Shown: positions 9,600 to 19,268, counted from the first letter of the stretch. The stretch is DNA of 33,401 nucleotides from Chitinophaga pinensis (GCA_945889315.1 CAMDBP010000020.1:1-33401); one strand, 5' to 3'. Numbers and translations: made by a program. The notes: generated by a model from the sequence alone, not told the origin.

Positions 9600-10466
9600 A
9601 TGAAAAACCGAACCCTACATCCCTATATATCTCTTGGTATTCTCGCCCTCATTTGGGGGAGTTCCTTTATTCTTATGAAAGAGGGATTAAAGATTTTTTC
9701 AAGCTATCAAGTAGCTGCCATGCGTATTTCTTTTGCTGGGTTAGCCCTACTCCCATTCGTAAATTGGAAAAAGGTAAAACTCAAAAAAGGAGACTTGAAG
9801 TATTTTGCGATAAGTGGTTTTACAGGAAGTGCGATACCTGCTTTTTTGTTTACCGCAGCTCAAACCAAGATCTCTAGCTCATTGGCTGGCGCATTAAACG
9901 GGCTCACTCCATTATTTGCTTTATTAGTTGGTGTTCTTTTTCTAAAGGTAGAATTTAATAAAAAAAAGTTTTTGGGCGTCGTTTTTGGCTTGGTAGGAGC
10001 CCTATTCCTGGTATATAGACAAGATATGAACTATAATATAGGATACACCTTACTTGTGGTACTTGCTACATTCTTGTACGGTATCAATGTCAATATTATA
10101 AAGCATAAACTTTCTGATTATCCTCCATTGTTAGTGTCAGCCTTACCGCTAGCTATTATAGGCATATTTGGCGGAATGGTTCTACTCTATACAGGTCTTC
10201 ACATTGAGTTTAAAGAAAGTCAATCTCTCAAATCACTGGTAGCGGTAATAATTCTTGCACTTATTGGTACGGCGTTTAGTCTCATTTTATTCAATAAGCT
10301 CATACATCAAACCAATGCAGTTTTTGCTACATCTGTTACGTACCTTATTCCTATAGTGGCTTTGTACTGGGGTTTTTTGGCAAATGAAGCGATTTCACTG
10401 AATCAAATAGGTGGATTGTTGTTCATCATTATTGCAATCTGGATGATCAGAAATGATAAAGGTTAA
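9600..10466 (+). CDS. EamA / DMT-superfamily transporter
   Basis: ISLGILALIWGSSFILMKEGLKIFSSYQVAAMR and repeated EamA-like hydrophobic segments. ATG 9600 preferred over GTG 9552 in the ORF track. Confidence 0.85.
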   Translation: MKNRTLHPYISLGILALIWGSSFILMKEGLKIFSSYQVAAMRISFAGLALLPFVNWKKVKLKKGDLKYFAISGFTGSAIPAFLFTAAQTKISSSLAGALNGLTPLFALLVGVLFLKVEFNKKKFLGVVFGLVGALFLVYRQDMNYNIGYTLLVVLATFLYGINVNIIKHKLSDYPPLLVSALPLAIIGIFGGMVLLYTGLHIEFKESQSLKSLVAVIILALIGTAFSLILFNKLIHQTNAVFATSVTYLIPIVALYWGFLANEAISLNQIGGLLFIIIAIWMIRNDKG

Positions 10467-10528
10467 TCCTTTTAGACGTAAAACGTTAACTCTTCATAAA
10501 TTGTAAACACATTAAATCTTCAGCCTAT

Positions 10529-11113
10529 ATGAAATTTAAACATAACCTAACAGATAGAAATAAATATACCTATAAAACCTACAGAGATCTTATTGAAGCA
10601 CTTCATGCTGACCACAAAACAACAGGCAACAATCACTCAGAAGCTATGTTAGCGTATTCCAAAATGAACGTAACTCGAATGAAGCGATTAGATAAAACAG
10701 CTATTATACGTCAAGATTTAAGCCATATAATTCAGTCTTTACCTCCGCAAAAATGGATAATTCTAACAGAAGCTTGGTGTGGCGATGCTGCCCAAAATAT
10801 CCCTTGGATCACTAAAATGGCCGAATTAAATAATGGGATTCAAGTTCAGCTTATACTAAGAGATGAAAACACAGATATCATGAATGATTATCTAACCAAC
10901 GGGGGAATGAGCATTCCCAAATTAATTGCAATAGACGAACAGGAGGAATTACTCTTTACTTGGGGACCAAGACCAAAACGAATGCAAGGTTTATATATAC
11001 AACTGAAGAAAGAAGGAATTGAGTACTCAGAATTATCCAAATCAATCCATTCTCTTTATGCCAAAGACAAAGGATGTGCACTCCAAGCTGAATTCTATAC
11101 AATTCTCAAATAA
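10529..11113 (+). CDS. Thioredoxin-like family protein with atypical WCGD motif
   Basis: KWIILTEAWCGDAAQNIPWITKMAE...GGMSIPKLIAIDEQ: thioredoxin-fold pattern with cis-Pro (SIP), but a single Cys in the active-site position. Confidence 0.75.
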   Translation: MKFKHNLTDRNKYTYKTYRDLIEALHADHKTTGNNHSEAMLAYSKMNVTRMKRLDKTAIIRQDLSHIIQSLPPQKWIILTEAWCGDAAQNIPWITKMAELNNGIQVQLILRDENTDIMNDYLTNGGMSIPKLIAIDEQEELLFTWGPRPKRMQGLYIQLKKEGIEYSELSKSIHSLYAKDKGCALQAEFYTILK

Positions 11114-11193
11114 TCTTCTTCTAATTGCGCAATTTGGGCAAAAGTTTATCGTGTATATTGATAAGTTTTAATGATTTATTTTGTCTTAAATCA

Positions 11194-11201
11194 TACTTTT
11201 G
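11194..11201 (+). promoter_or_regulatory. -7 element TACTTTTG upstream of dnaN
   Basis: TACTTTTG at 11194-11201, 39 nt before ATG 11241; no convincing TTG at the usual -33 spacing. Confidence 0.45.
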
Positions 11202-11240
11202 GGTTTAATTTGACAACTTCAAAAAAACTATAAATCTGAA

Positions 11241-12365
11241 ATGAAATTTATCGTAAACACAAACCAACTTCTAAACAAGCTTTTAGGTGTTAGTGGCACA
11301 ATCGTGTCAAAACCTGTTATACCTATATTAGATCACTTCTTGTTTGATATAAAAGATGGCAAGCTAACTATTACTGCAACAGATTTAGAAACATCTATGA
11401 GCACCTCATTAGATGTACAATCCGATGAAGATATTCGCATGGCTGTACCTTCTAAAATGTGCATAGAAATGCTAAAAGCACTTCCTAATCAACCAGTCAC
11501 GTTTACATTACAGGCCGATACAAACATCATTGAGTTAAAATCAGAATTCGGTAGATATAAACTAATTGGACAAAATGCGGATGACTTCCCTAGGATTCCT
11601 GAAGCAACTTCTGAAAATAGTTTTAACATGGCGTCAGGTGCTTTATCTAGTAGTATTGTTCAAACCATTTTTGCATCAGGTAACGATGAACTCAGACTAA
11701 GTCTTACAGGCGTTTATGTTCAACTGTACAAAGACAATGTTGTCTTTGTAGCTACAGATGCTAATCGTCTCGTAAAAATAGAAAGAACTGATGTAAAACC
11801 AGGCGTAAATGCAAGTTTCATATTACCCAAAAAAGCGTTAAACCTACTTAAGTCTAGTTTACCGCAAGATGATAGTGTGTGTCACGTAGATTTTAACGAG
11901 AGTAATGCATTCTTTACCTTTGGTGACGTAAGACTCATTTGTAGATTGATAGACGAACGTTATCCTGATTATAGAGCAGTTATACCTACTGAAAACCCAA
12001 ATAAACTTACAGTTAATAGAACAGATTTCTTAAACTCTGTGAAACGTATTAGCATATTTGGTAATAAGTCTACAAATCAAATCAATATTAAAATAACGGG
12101 TAGCGAACTTACTATTTCAGCAGAAGACATAGATATGAGTAATGAAGCCGTTGAACGTTTAGGCTGTGATTTTGCTGGAGAAGACATGGAAATAGGCTTT
12201 AATTCCAAGTTACTTATTGAGTTACTTCAAAATATAAACACTCCGGAAATAATTATCGAGTTATCTACTCCAAACAGAGCGGGAATTATACTTCCAAACC
12301 AAAATATAGACGATGAACATCTACTGATGTTAATCATGCCTATGATGATTGCAAGCACATCATAG
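11241..12365 (+). CDS. dnaN: DNA polymerase III subunit beta (sliding clamp)
   Basis: FIVNTNQLLNKLLGVSGTIVSKPVIPILDHFLFDI, ATDLETSMS, FVATDANRLV, C-terminal HLLMLIMPMMI. Confidence 0.94.
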   Translation: MKFIVNTNQLLNKLLGVSGTIVSKPVIPILDHFLFDIKDGKLTITATDLETSMSTSLDVQSDEDIRMAVPSKMCIEMLKALPNQPVTFTLQADTNIIELKSEFGRYKLIGQNADDFPRIPEATSENSFNMASGALSSSIVQTIFASGNDELRLSLTGVYVQLYKDNVVFVATDANRLVKIERTDVKPGVNASFILPKKALNLLKSSLPQDDSVCHVDFNESNAFFTFGDVRLICRLIDERYPDYRAVIPTENPNKLTVNRTDFLNSVKRISIFGNKSTNQINIKITGSELTISAEDIDMSNEAVERLGCDFAGEDMEIGFNSKLLIELLQNINTPEIIIELSTPNRAGIILPNQNIDDEHLLMLIMPMMIASTS

Positions 12366-12473
12366 GTTGTTATGACGTTATTGTCATTTGAACGTCAGAT
12401 TAATGTTATTAATCCTGTTTCGTTTACAAACAGAATTACATTTGATTTGACTTAATTGTCGAAAAGCCAATCT

Positions 12474-12502
12474 AAAGCCTCAGTACCAGTACTGGGGCTT
12501 TT
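12474..12502 (+). terminator. Intrinsic terminator downstream of dnaN
   Basis: AAAGCCTCAGTAC (12474-12486) / GTACTGGGGCTTT (12489-12501), followed by T-rich sequence. Confidence 0.78.
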
Positions 12503-12683
12503 ACTTTTATATTTTTTTGGTACATAAAATACGTAATGATGTCCAACGGTATCGTAGAATAAAGCATACATCACACAAGTATATAATTCAAAAATGAGAG
12601 ACACATAGATCGTAATTAATAAACACGCCCTTGCGGTTATTGTTAAAGACGATTTGGCCTATTAGTTGCGTTAGTAACAATAA

Positions 12684-12692
12684 GAAAGGAGG
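12684..12692 (+). promoter_or_regulatory. Consensus Shine-Dalgarno (GAAAGGAGG) 9 nt before ATG 12702
   Basis: Direct match to the complement of the canonical 16S 3' tail (CCUCC core), with 9-nt spacing to the ATG. Confidence 0.7.
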
Positions 12693-12701
12693 ATTCAAAT
12701 C

Positions 12702-13865
12702 ATGAAATACATCAAAGCTACATTATTGACCACCCTTTTCACATTACTATTACACATAGAAGCAGGTTCTTCTTATACACATATAATTGACTTTTACGGC
12801 CATCCCCTAACGGTTTCTTATGATCCTCAGCTAAGTGCGTTGAAATTCAGAAAATGGGATCAGGCAGAAATAAACCGTAATCTAAGTGTATTTAGAAATT
12901 CAAATCTATCCATAAGTCTAAATAATCTTAAACGTCATATTGCCCTTTTTAATCTAGACGGGACTGCCACAACGCTTCTTATTGATAAGTATGCTCAACA
13001 AATTTCTAAAACGAATGATCAAAACACCAAAACCTTCATAAAATACCTTTTCTTAAAAGAACTCAACTACGATGTTATTTTAACAAAAACAGGCACTGAG
13101 TTTAATTGTATGGGGAATTTAAACTTTACGCCTGGACGATATATCTTTATTAATTATGCGAATAAAACCTATAAAGATTTGAATTATTCTAATCGTAAAA
13201 ACAAAGGAAAACACCTTATTTTTATGGATAAAAAAATAACAAAGCAAAGAATTGATCATAAAACATTAAGTCTTCCACTAGTGAATGGCAAACTGAAAAG
13301 CAGAAATATTTCTTTCCATCTGGATGGTGATACATTTACGGTTCAGGTTAAATCCAACGGTTCTATGACCGAATTCTTAGGTGATTTACCAATGTTTGAA
13401 ATAGGGAAAGCGTTTACAGATGTACCTGTGTCTGCAGAGATGGACTCTTCGCTTATGAATTACTTAAAACAACAGCTAAAAGGTCTTGAATTAATCGATC
13501 AGGTAAGGTTCTTACTGGCGTTTGTGCAACAAGTAGTGCCCTACGGAAGCGATTATGAAAAATACGGAGAAGAACGATTTTATTACCCCGAAGAAACTAT
13601 CATGTCTACTTCTTCAGATTGCGAAGACAAGGCTATGCTGATGTCCTACCTCACCTATAAAATTTTGGGGCTTAAATCTATTGGATTATTTTTTAAGAAA
13701 GACGAACATCTTAGTTTAGGAATTGAAATTCCAGGATATGCACCACATGGCTCATTTAACTATGCAGGAAAAACGTATGTGAGTTGCGAGCCTACAGCTC
13801 CTTCACCTCGTATTCCTCAATCTCAATTCAGCTTACAACGGGTGGATGAGGTATTTGAGTTTTAG
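12702..13865 (+). CDS. Secreted transglutaminase-like (papain-fold) protein
   Basis: N-terminal signal peptide-like MKYIKATLLTTLFTLLLHIEAGSS; Cys-His-acid candidate pattern STSSDCEDKAMLMSYL ... DEHLSLGIEI ... KTYVSCEPT. Confidence 0.65.
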   Translation: MKYIKATLLTTLFTLLLHIEAGSSYTHIIDFYGHPLTVSYDPQLSALKFRKWDQAEINRNLSVFRNSNLSISLNNLKRHIALFNLDGTATTLLIDKYAQQISKTNDQNTKTFIKYLFLKELNYDVILTKTGTEFNCMGNLNFTPGRYIFINYANKTYKDLNYSNRKNKGKHLIFMDKKITKQRIDHKTLSLPLVNGKLKSRNISFHLDGDTFTVQVKSNGSMTEFLGDLPMFEIGKAFTDVPVSAEMDSSLMNYLKQQLKGLELIDQVRFLLAFVQQVVPYGSDYEKYGEERFYYPEETIMSTSSDCEDKAMLMSYLTYKILGLKSIGLFFKKDEHLSLGIEIPGYAPHGSFNYAGKTYVSCEPTAPSPRIPQSQFSLQRVDEVFEF

Positions 13866-13898
13866 GCTAAATATCCTCAACGTAAGATTCCAAGAGAC

Positions 13899-13945
13899 TA
13901 TGAGTGTAAGCCGTGATTTATCTTAAATCAAGGCTTACACTCATA
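13899..13945. terminator. Long hairpin between convergent genes (putative bidirectional terminator)
   Basis: ATGAGTGTAAGCC (13900-13912) / GGCTTACACTCAT (13932-13944), one mismatch, then TGATTTA (13914-13920) / TAAATCA (13924-13930), loop TCT. No clear U tract. Confidence 0.7.
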
Positions 13946-13970
13946 CCAATTATATTTAAATATTTTTCGA

Positions 13971-16889
13971 TTAGTACCCAAATAACTGCTCCAATGAAAC
14001 CTCCGTTACCGAACCAAATTGCTTCATGTATTCAAGGTCTATTTTGGCTCTATCTCCTAATATGATATAGGTAAAGTCTCCTTTAACCTTATTCGCATGA
14101 AAATTCTTAACATCTTGCAATGTCAATTTTTCTAAACGGTCCAGTGTTGTTTTACGACTATCTTCCGTTAGGCCTAGTTTTAAAGCGTTATCAAAGTTAA
14201 ATAAAATAGCGGTTTTGAGTATTCTGCTTGTTTCTAATCCTTGTTTTAGCGATTGTTTACCATTATCAAACGTTTTTTGATCTTCGGGTAAATCATTAAG
14301 TAGGATATTCATTGCCTCTATGCCCTCTTTCATCTTGTCAGATTGCGTACCTACATAAGCTAACACGGAATTAGTTTCTCCTAATTTACTAGCCTCAGCA
14401 TAATAGCTATAGGTTGAATAAGCAAGCGCTTTTGCCTCTCTAATTTCTTGAAAGACAATACTACTCATGCCACCACCAAAGTATTCATTAAACATACTAA
14501 TTTCTGCAGCCTCATTTACCATAAATTCTGTTGATTTTTTCAACCACATAATTTCTGATTGAACCATATCATAGTGAGCGAACAAAGTACCTCCTTTATT
14601 TTCGAGCATCTTGAATTCTTTAATTTCAGGAGTAGCTAAAAATTCTTTAGGTGTTTGGTGCACTTCTGTTAGCTTGCTGGTTAATTCATTCATGATTAAG
14701 GGTCCACTGTACCACACTTTATGATTGTATGAAGTTAAATTATGGATATAGTTTGAAAGTTCTTTACCATTTATGCTTTTCAGTTGCTCTGCCGTTAAGA
14801 TATAGTTACTTGGATTTTCAGCACCATACAAAGCAAAATTTCTTAAGTTACGCATGATTGCGCCTTTATTTAATTTAGCATCCTCTCTACTTTTTAATTT
14901 TTGCGCAATCATTTGTTCTAATTTGCTATCATCAGCCACGGCATTGGCCAACAGATGCTCAAATAATTCGATAGCCTTCTCAAAACTTGTTGCTAGACCG
15001 TTTAGGTAAACATAGCTTTGGTCTGTACCGGTAGAAACTCCAAAATCACAAGCAAGCTTGTAAAACTCTGTACTAATTTCATCTGCAGAATATTTATTAG
15101 TTCCTAAGTATTCCAAGTATTCAACTGCTAACGCTAATTTTTGGTCGTGTCTAGATCCCATATCCAATACATAGTACAATGAAAAAAGTTGCTCATCACC
15201 ATTAACCACTTTCCATACTGGAATTTCACCATTTAGTTTAGCAAACTCAATTTCTTTGGTGTAGTCTAGTAGTTGAGTTGTAATAGAATTTGCTTTAGTT
15301 GCCAAAACTTTTGAAACAAATGGTGAAGTCTTACCTCTATTTACCTCTACTTTGGTTATTTCAGGCTTATCTACTTTTTGTACCTCAGCCTTCTCTCCTT
15401 TCCTTTTGTAAACGACAATGTGCCCATCTACATAGTACTTATTCGCAAAATCTATTACATCTTGTTTGGTGTATTTCTGCATATTGTCCAATGCTGCAAG
15501 TTCTTTGCTCCAGGTATTCTCCATCACAAACGCATCCATAAGTGCATAGGCCGTACCTTGATACGATTCGAACTGTATGATCTCGTCAACCTTTTTATTC
15601 AACACTATACTTTTTACCAAGTCCATATCAAAATCACCAGATTTTAATACGTCCAATTGCGCATAAAATAATGATTCTAGCTCTTCTAAACTTTGTCCTT
15701 CATTAGGCGAACCTCCGAAATAATGTAATCCTCTTTCTTTTAATAACTCGGGAGAGCAATAGGCTTGAATACATTTTTGAGCTTTTACCATATTAAGATC
15801 TATAAGTCCAGCAGAGGAATTAGCAAGAATAAGATCTACCAGCTTTACCAAATCAGCATCTTTACTTAAGGCATTAGGCACTCTATATCCCATGGTTAGA
15901 GACTCTTCACTAGGACCTACTACCTCTACTACTAATTTCTGAGCCAATGGCGTCTCATCTTCAAAAGTCATTTTAGGAACTTTTTTAGACTTCATATAAC
16001 TGAAGTTTTTCTTTACCAACAAGAAAGTTTCATCCAAATTAATATCTCCTGCCATAATTACCGCCATGTTATTGGGAACATAATAGGTGTTGAAATAATT
16101 TCTAATTTTCACTAAACTTGGATTCTTTAAATGTTCTATCGTTCCGATAGTTGTTTGTCTTCCATAATTGTGATTTGGGAATGCTTCAGCAAATAATTTT
16201 TCATAAACTTCCCAATCATCGCTATCCAAACCTCTATTTTTCTCTTCATACACAGCCTCTAATTCGGTGTGAAAAAGTCTAAGAATTGGATTTCTAAATC
16301 GTTCAGATTCTATGGTAAGCCAGGTACTAATTTGATTGGCAGGAATATCGTTTACATACACAGTTCTCTCAAAACTGGTAAATGCATTGGTGCCTTGAGC
16401 GCCAATCCCTTGCAACATTTTGTCATATTCATTTGCAATTGCAAATTTTGCAGCTTCACCACTTACTCTATCAATTTCTGCGTAAATAATTTTACGCTTT
16501 GCCTCATCAGTTGTTTGATTGTACTTTTCATAGAGTTTATCTACTTGATCAAGCAGTACTTTTTCTTTGGAGTAGTCTAGACTACCAAATTTGTCCGTGC
16601 CTTTAAAGAGCATATGCTCCAAATAGTGTGCAAGTCCAGTGTTGTCTGCCGGATCGCTGCTACTACCTGCTTTGGTAGCTATAAGTGTTTGTACACGGGG
16701 TTTGGCACTATTTTGAGATAACACTACCGTCAATCCATTATCCAAGGTGTACCATCTTGAATTGGTAGGGTCGTTCGAATAACTAAGGTACGAGTTACCG
16801 TTTTTGTCTTGCTTGGTTTCTGATTTCTGAGCAAACAAAGAAATGGAAACAACAGCGAATAGGGCTATAAGTGAAATTCTTAACTTCAT
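13971..16889 (-). CDS. M16-family (insulinase/pitrilysin-like) zinc metallopeptidase, secreted
   Basis: Signal peptide MKLRISLIALFAVVSISLFAQ; HYLEHMLFKGT (HxxEH) inverted zinc motif; about 970 aa with a second M16-like half. Confidence 0.92.
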   Translation of the reverse strand: MKLRISLIALFAVVSISLFAQKSETKQDKNGNSYLSYSNDPTNSRWYTLDNGLTVVLSQNSAKPRVQTLIATKAGSSSDPADNTGLAHYLEHMLFKGTDKFGSLDYSKEKVLLDQVDKLYEKYNQTTDEAKRKIIYAEIDRVSGEAAKFAIANEYDKMLQGIGAQGTNAFTSFERTVYVNDIPANQISTWLTIESERFRNPILRLFHTELEAVYEEKNRGLDSDDWEVYEKLFAEAFPNHNYGRQTTIGTIEHLKNPSLVKIRNYFNTYYVPNNMAVIMAGDINLDETFLLVKKNFSYMKSKKVPKMTFEDETPLAQKLVVEVVGPSEESLTMGYRVPNALSKDADLVKLVDLILANSSAGLIDLNMVKAQKCIQAYCSPELLKERGLHYFGGSPNEGQSLEELESLFYAQLDVLKSGDFDMDLVKSIVLNKKVDEIIQFESYQGTAYALMDAFVMENTWSKELAALDNMQKYTKQDVIDFANKYYVDGHIVVYKRKGEKAEVQKVDKPEITKVEVNRGKTSPFVSKVLATKANSITTQLLDYTKEIEFAKLNGEIPVWKVVNGDEQLFSLYYVLDMGSRHDQKLALAVEYLEYLGTNKYSADEISTEFYKLACDFGVSTGTDQSYVYLNGLATSFEKAIELFEHLLANAVADDSKLEQMIAQKLKSREDAKLNKGAIMRNLRNFALYGAENPSNYILTAEQLKSINGKELSNYIHNLTSYNHKVWYSGPLIMNELTSKLTEVHQTPKEFLATPEIKEFKMLENKGGTLFAHYDMVQSEIMWLKKSTEFMVNEAAEISMFNEYFGGGMSSIVFQEIREAKALAYSTYSYYAEASKLGETNSVLAYVGTQSDKMKEGIEAMNILLNDLPEDQKTFDNGKQSLKQGLETSRILKTAILFNFDNALKLGLTEDSRKTTLDRLEKLTLQDVKNFHANKVKGDFTYIILGDRAKIDLEYMKQFGSVTEVSLEQLFGY

Positions 16890-17036
16890 AAAAAATGTTT
16901 AACGCAAAGTAAACAGAAGATTTAAGTATTGAATATTTTGTTATCCGAATGAAAGGCAAGTTTATCGAAATACAGGTAAATCTTATTTGTTATCAATTTG
17001 AATATTAATTAGCACTAATGGCTAAATCTAAACTTG

Positions 17037-17044
17037 TACTTTTG
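17037..17044 (+). promoter_or_regulatory. -7 element TACTTTTG upstream of the E2 gene
   Basis: TACTTTTG at 17037-17044, ATG at 17059; -33 element not convincing. Confidence 0.5.
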
Positions 17045-17058
17045 CACTACATAACGCT

Positions 17059-18381
17059 ATGTCAGAATACAAACTAATAATGCCTAAAATGGGCGAAAGC
17101 ATTGCTGAAGCAACGATTATTTCTTGGCTAAAAAACGAAGGTGACACCATAGATATAGATGAAGCTGTGCTCGAAATCGCAACGGATAAAGTGGATAGTG
17201 AGGTTCCCAGTATGGAATCTGGCATATTAATTCAAAAGCTTTATAATGAGGGAGATGTAGTAAAAGTAGGTGAACCTATTGCCATTATTAGCGCAAGTGG
17301 TGTAGCTGCTGTTTCTGCTCCAATAGAAAAGGTTTCAACTCCCGAACCGGTAGCTGTTATTGAAAACACCATCGCTGTTGCTCAACAGATTACTGTCACT
17401 CATTCACCCTCAACCAGCAATCGGTTTTATTCACCACTCGTAATGAATATTGCGCGTGCGGAAGGGGTTTCTATGGATCAATTAGAACGAATTTCGGGTA
17501 CAGGCCAAGAGGGTCGAGTTACCAAAAGAGATATACTAGATTTTGTAAAAAATGGCAGTTCACAACCTCCAGCTGTTCCAACGCCAGCTGCTCAACCAGT
17601 TGCAGCCATCATGCCAAGCGCACCCGTTGCTCCTATCGCCTCTCATGAAACTCCATCTATTAGTCTAGCACCTGGGGATGAGTTAATTGAAATGGACAGA
17701 ATGCGAAAACTAATTGCCGATCATATGGTAATGAGCAAGCATACGTCTCCACACGTAACTTCTTTTGTAGAAGCAGATGTGACCAACATTGTTAATTGGA
17801 GAAATAAAATTAAAGACGGTTTCAAAGCACGTGAAGGCGAAAATTTTACCTTCACTCCTATTTTCATAGAAGCTATAACCAAGGCAATTAAAGATTTCCC
17901 GATGATAAATATTTCTGTAAGTGGAGATAAAATCATCAAACATAAAAATATAAATATTGGTATGGCGGCAGCACTCCCGAGTGGAAACTTAATCGTACCT
18001 GTTATTAAAAATGCAGATTTTATGAATCTTACAGGCTTAGCCAAGTCTGTGAACGATTTAGCCGGAAGAGCCAGAAACAACAAACTTAAACCCGATGAAA
18101 TACAAGGCGGTACCTACACGGTAACGAATGTAGGTACTTTCGGAAATGTATTAGGTACTCCTATTATTAACCAACCACAAGTAGCCATTATGGCGATGGG
18201 CGCTATTGTTAAAAAACCAGCTGTCATCGAAACAGAGCACGGAGACCTAATCGGTATCCGACATAAAATGTTCTTGTCACATTCTTACGACCATAGAGTA
18301 GTTGATGGAGCGTTGGGAGGTATGTTTGTGCGCAGAGTGGCCGATTATTTGGAGCAATGGGATGTAAACAGAGAGGTTTAG
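17059..18381 (+). CDS. 2-oxo acid dehydrogenase E2 (dihydrolipoamide acyltransferase)
   Basis: Lipoyl domain EIATDKVDSEVPS, peripheral-subunit-binding domain NIARAEGVSMDQLERISGTGQEGRVTKRDI, catalytic SHSYDHRVVDGALGG. Confidence 0.92.
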   Translation: MSEYKLIMPKMGESIAEATIISWLKNEGDTIDIDEAVLEIATDKVDSEVPSMESGILIQKLYNEGDVVKVGEPIAIISASGVAAVSAPIEKVSTPEPVAVIENTIAVAQQITVTHSPSTSNRFYSPLVMNIARAEGVSMDQLERISGTGQEGRVTKRDILDFVKNGSSQPPAVPTPAAQPVAAIMPSAPVAPIASHETPSISLAPGDELIEMDRMRKLIADHMVMSKHTSPHVTSFVEADVTNIVNWRNKIKDGFKAREGENFTFTPIFIEAITKAIKDFPMINISVSGDKIIKHKNINIGMAAALPSGNLIVPVIKNADFMNLTGLAKSVNDLAGRARNNKLKPDEIQGGTYTVTNVGTFGNVLGTPIINQPQVAIMAMGAIVKKPAVIETEHGDLIGIRHKMFLSHSYDHRVVDGALGGMFVRRVADYLEQWDVNREV

Positions 18382-18512
18382 GAACCGTTTCAATAGTCTT
18401 GATAGGGAGATTGTGTTTCCCTAATAAAGTTTACGTAACCTCCCATTTTTATTCTCATCTATTTTAAAAAGCGTAATCACAACTTATTAACCTTTTAACT
18501 AATTTATTTACC

Positions 18513-19268
18513 ATGAACAGTGTCGTATTAATACCGTGTAGATTAGAGTCTACTCGTTTCCCTAACAAACCGTTAGCTCTTATAATGGGTAAGCCCATGA
18601 TTCAGTGGGTATATGAAGCTGCTGAAAAAAGTGATGCAACGGAGGTTTTTGTAATTACAGATAGTGAAGAAATAGTCAAAATGGTTGAATCATTTGATGG
18701 TCAAGCTATTCTTACTTCTGATGAACCACAAAATGGCACAGAACGTTGTGAAGAAGCGATGGAAATTTTAGCTTCTGACGGAACGGAATACGACGTTATT
18801 ATCAACGTACAAGGAGACGAACCCTTAATTTCTCCATTAGATATTAATAGAATGCTTGATCTTTTTGAAGAAGAAGATGTAGATGTACTTACTTTTATTC
18901 AACCTATTAACGAAGAGGATGATTGGAGAAATACCAACATCGTAAAAGCAGTTCCGACTTCGTTTGATGAAGGTTTCTGCGACGTATGTTACTTCAGTCG
19001 TTCACCTGTACCTTTTATGGATGAATTTAGACCAGAGGTTGCATTCAAACATATTGGCATTTATGGATTTACGGCAACCGCATTTGAAGAGATTAAGAAT
19101 CTAGACGCTTCATTGTTGGAAGAAGTGGAAAGACTAGAACAACTCCGATGGGTTCAAAATCATATTGTTGTTTCTGCCATGGTTACAGAAAATCAAATGA
19201 TTGGAGTGGATACACCGGAAGATTTAGCCCTAGTTGAGAATATTTTAAAGCAGAAATCACTTCATTAA
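18513..19268 (+). CDS. kdsB: 3-deoxy-manno-octulosonate cytidylyltransferase
   Basis: VLIPCRLESTRFPNKPLALIMGKPMIQWVYE, NVQGDEPLI, CYFSRSPVPF, KHIGIYGF, GVDTPEDL. Confidence 0.9.
   Translation: MNSVVLIPCRLESTRFPNKPLALIMGKPMIQWVYEAAEKSDATEVFVITDSEEIVKMVESFDGQAILTSDEPQNGTERCEEAMEILASDGTEYDVIINVQGDEPLISPLDINRMLDLFEEEDVDVLTFIQPINEEDDWRNTNIVKAVPTSFDEGFCDVCYFSRSPVPFMDEFRPEVAFKHIGIYGFTATAFEEIKNLDASLLEEVERLEQLRWVQNHIVVSAMVTENQMIGVDTPEDLALVENILKQKSLH

Noticed and set aside
16901-16920. Possible TAnnTTTG promoter for the M16 peptidase on the minus strand (TTTACTTTGCG)
   Set aside because: One base short of the TAnnTTTG spacing; not strong enough to list as a feature.
18403-18445. Alternative hairpins after the E2 gene (TAGGGA/TCCCTA versus GGGAG/CTCCC) suggesting an attenuator before kdsB
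   Set aside because: Stems of only 5-6 bp with long loops; chance pairing is likely in AT-rich DNA.
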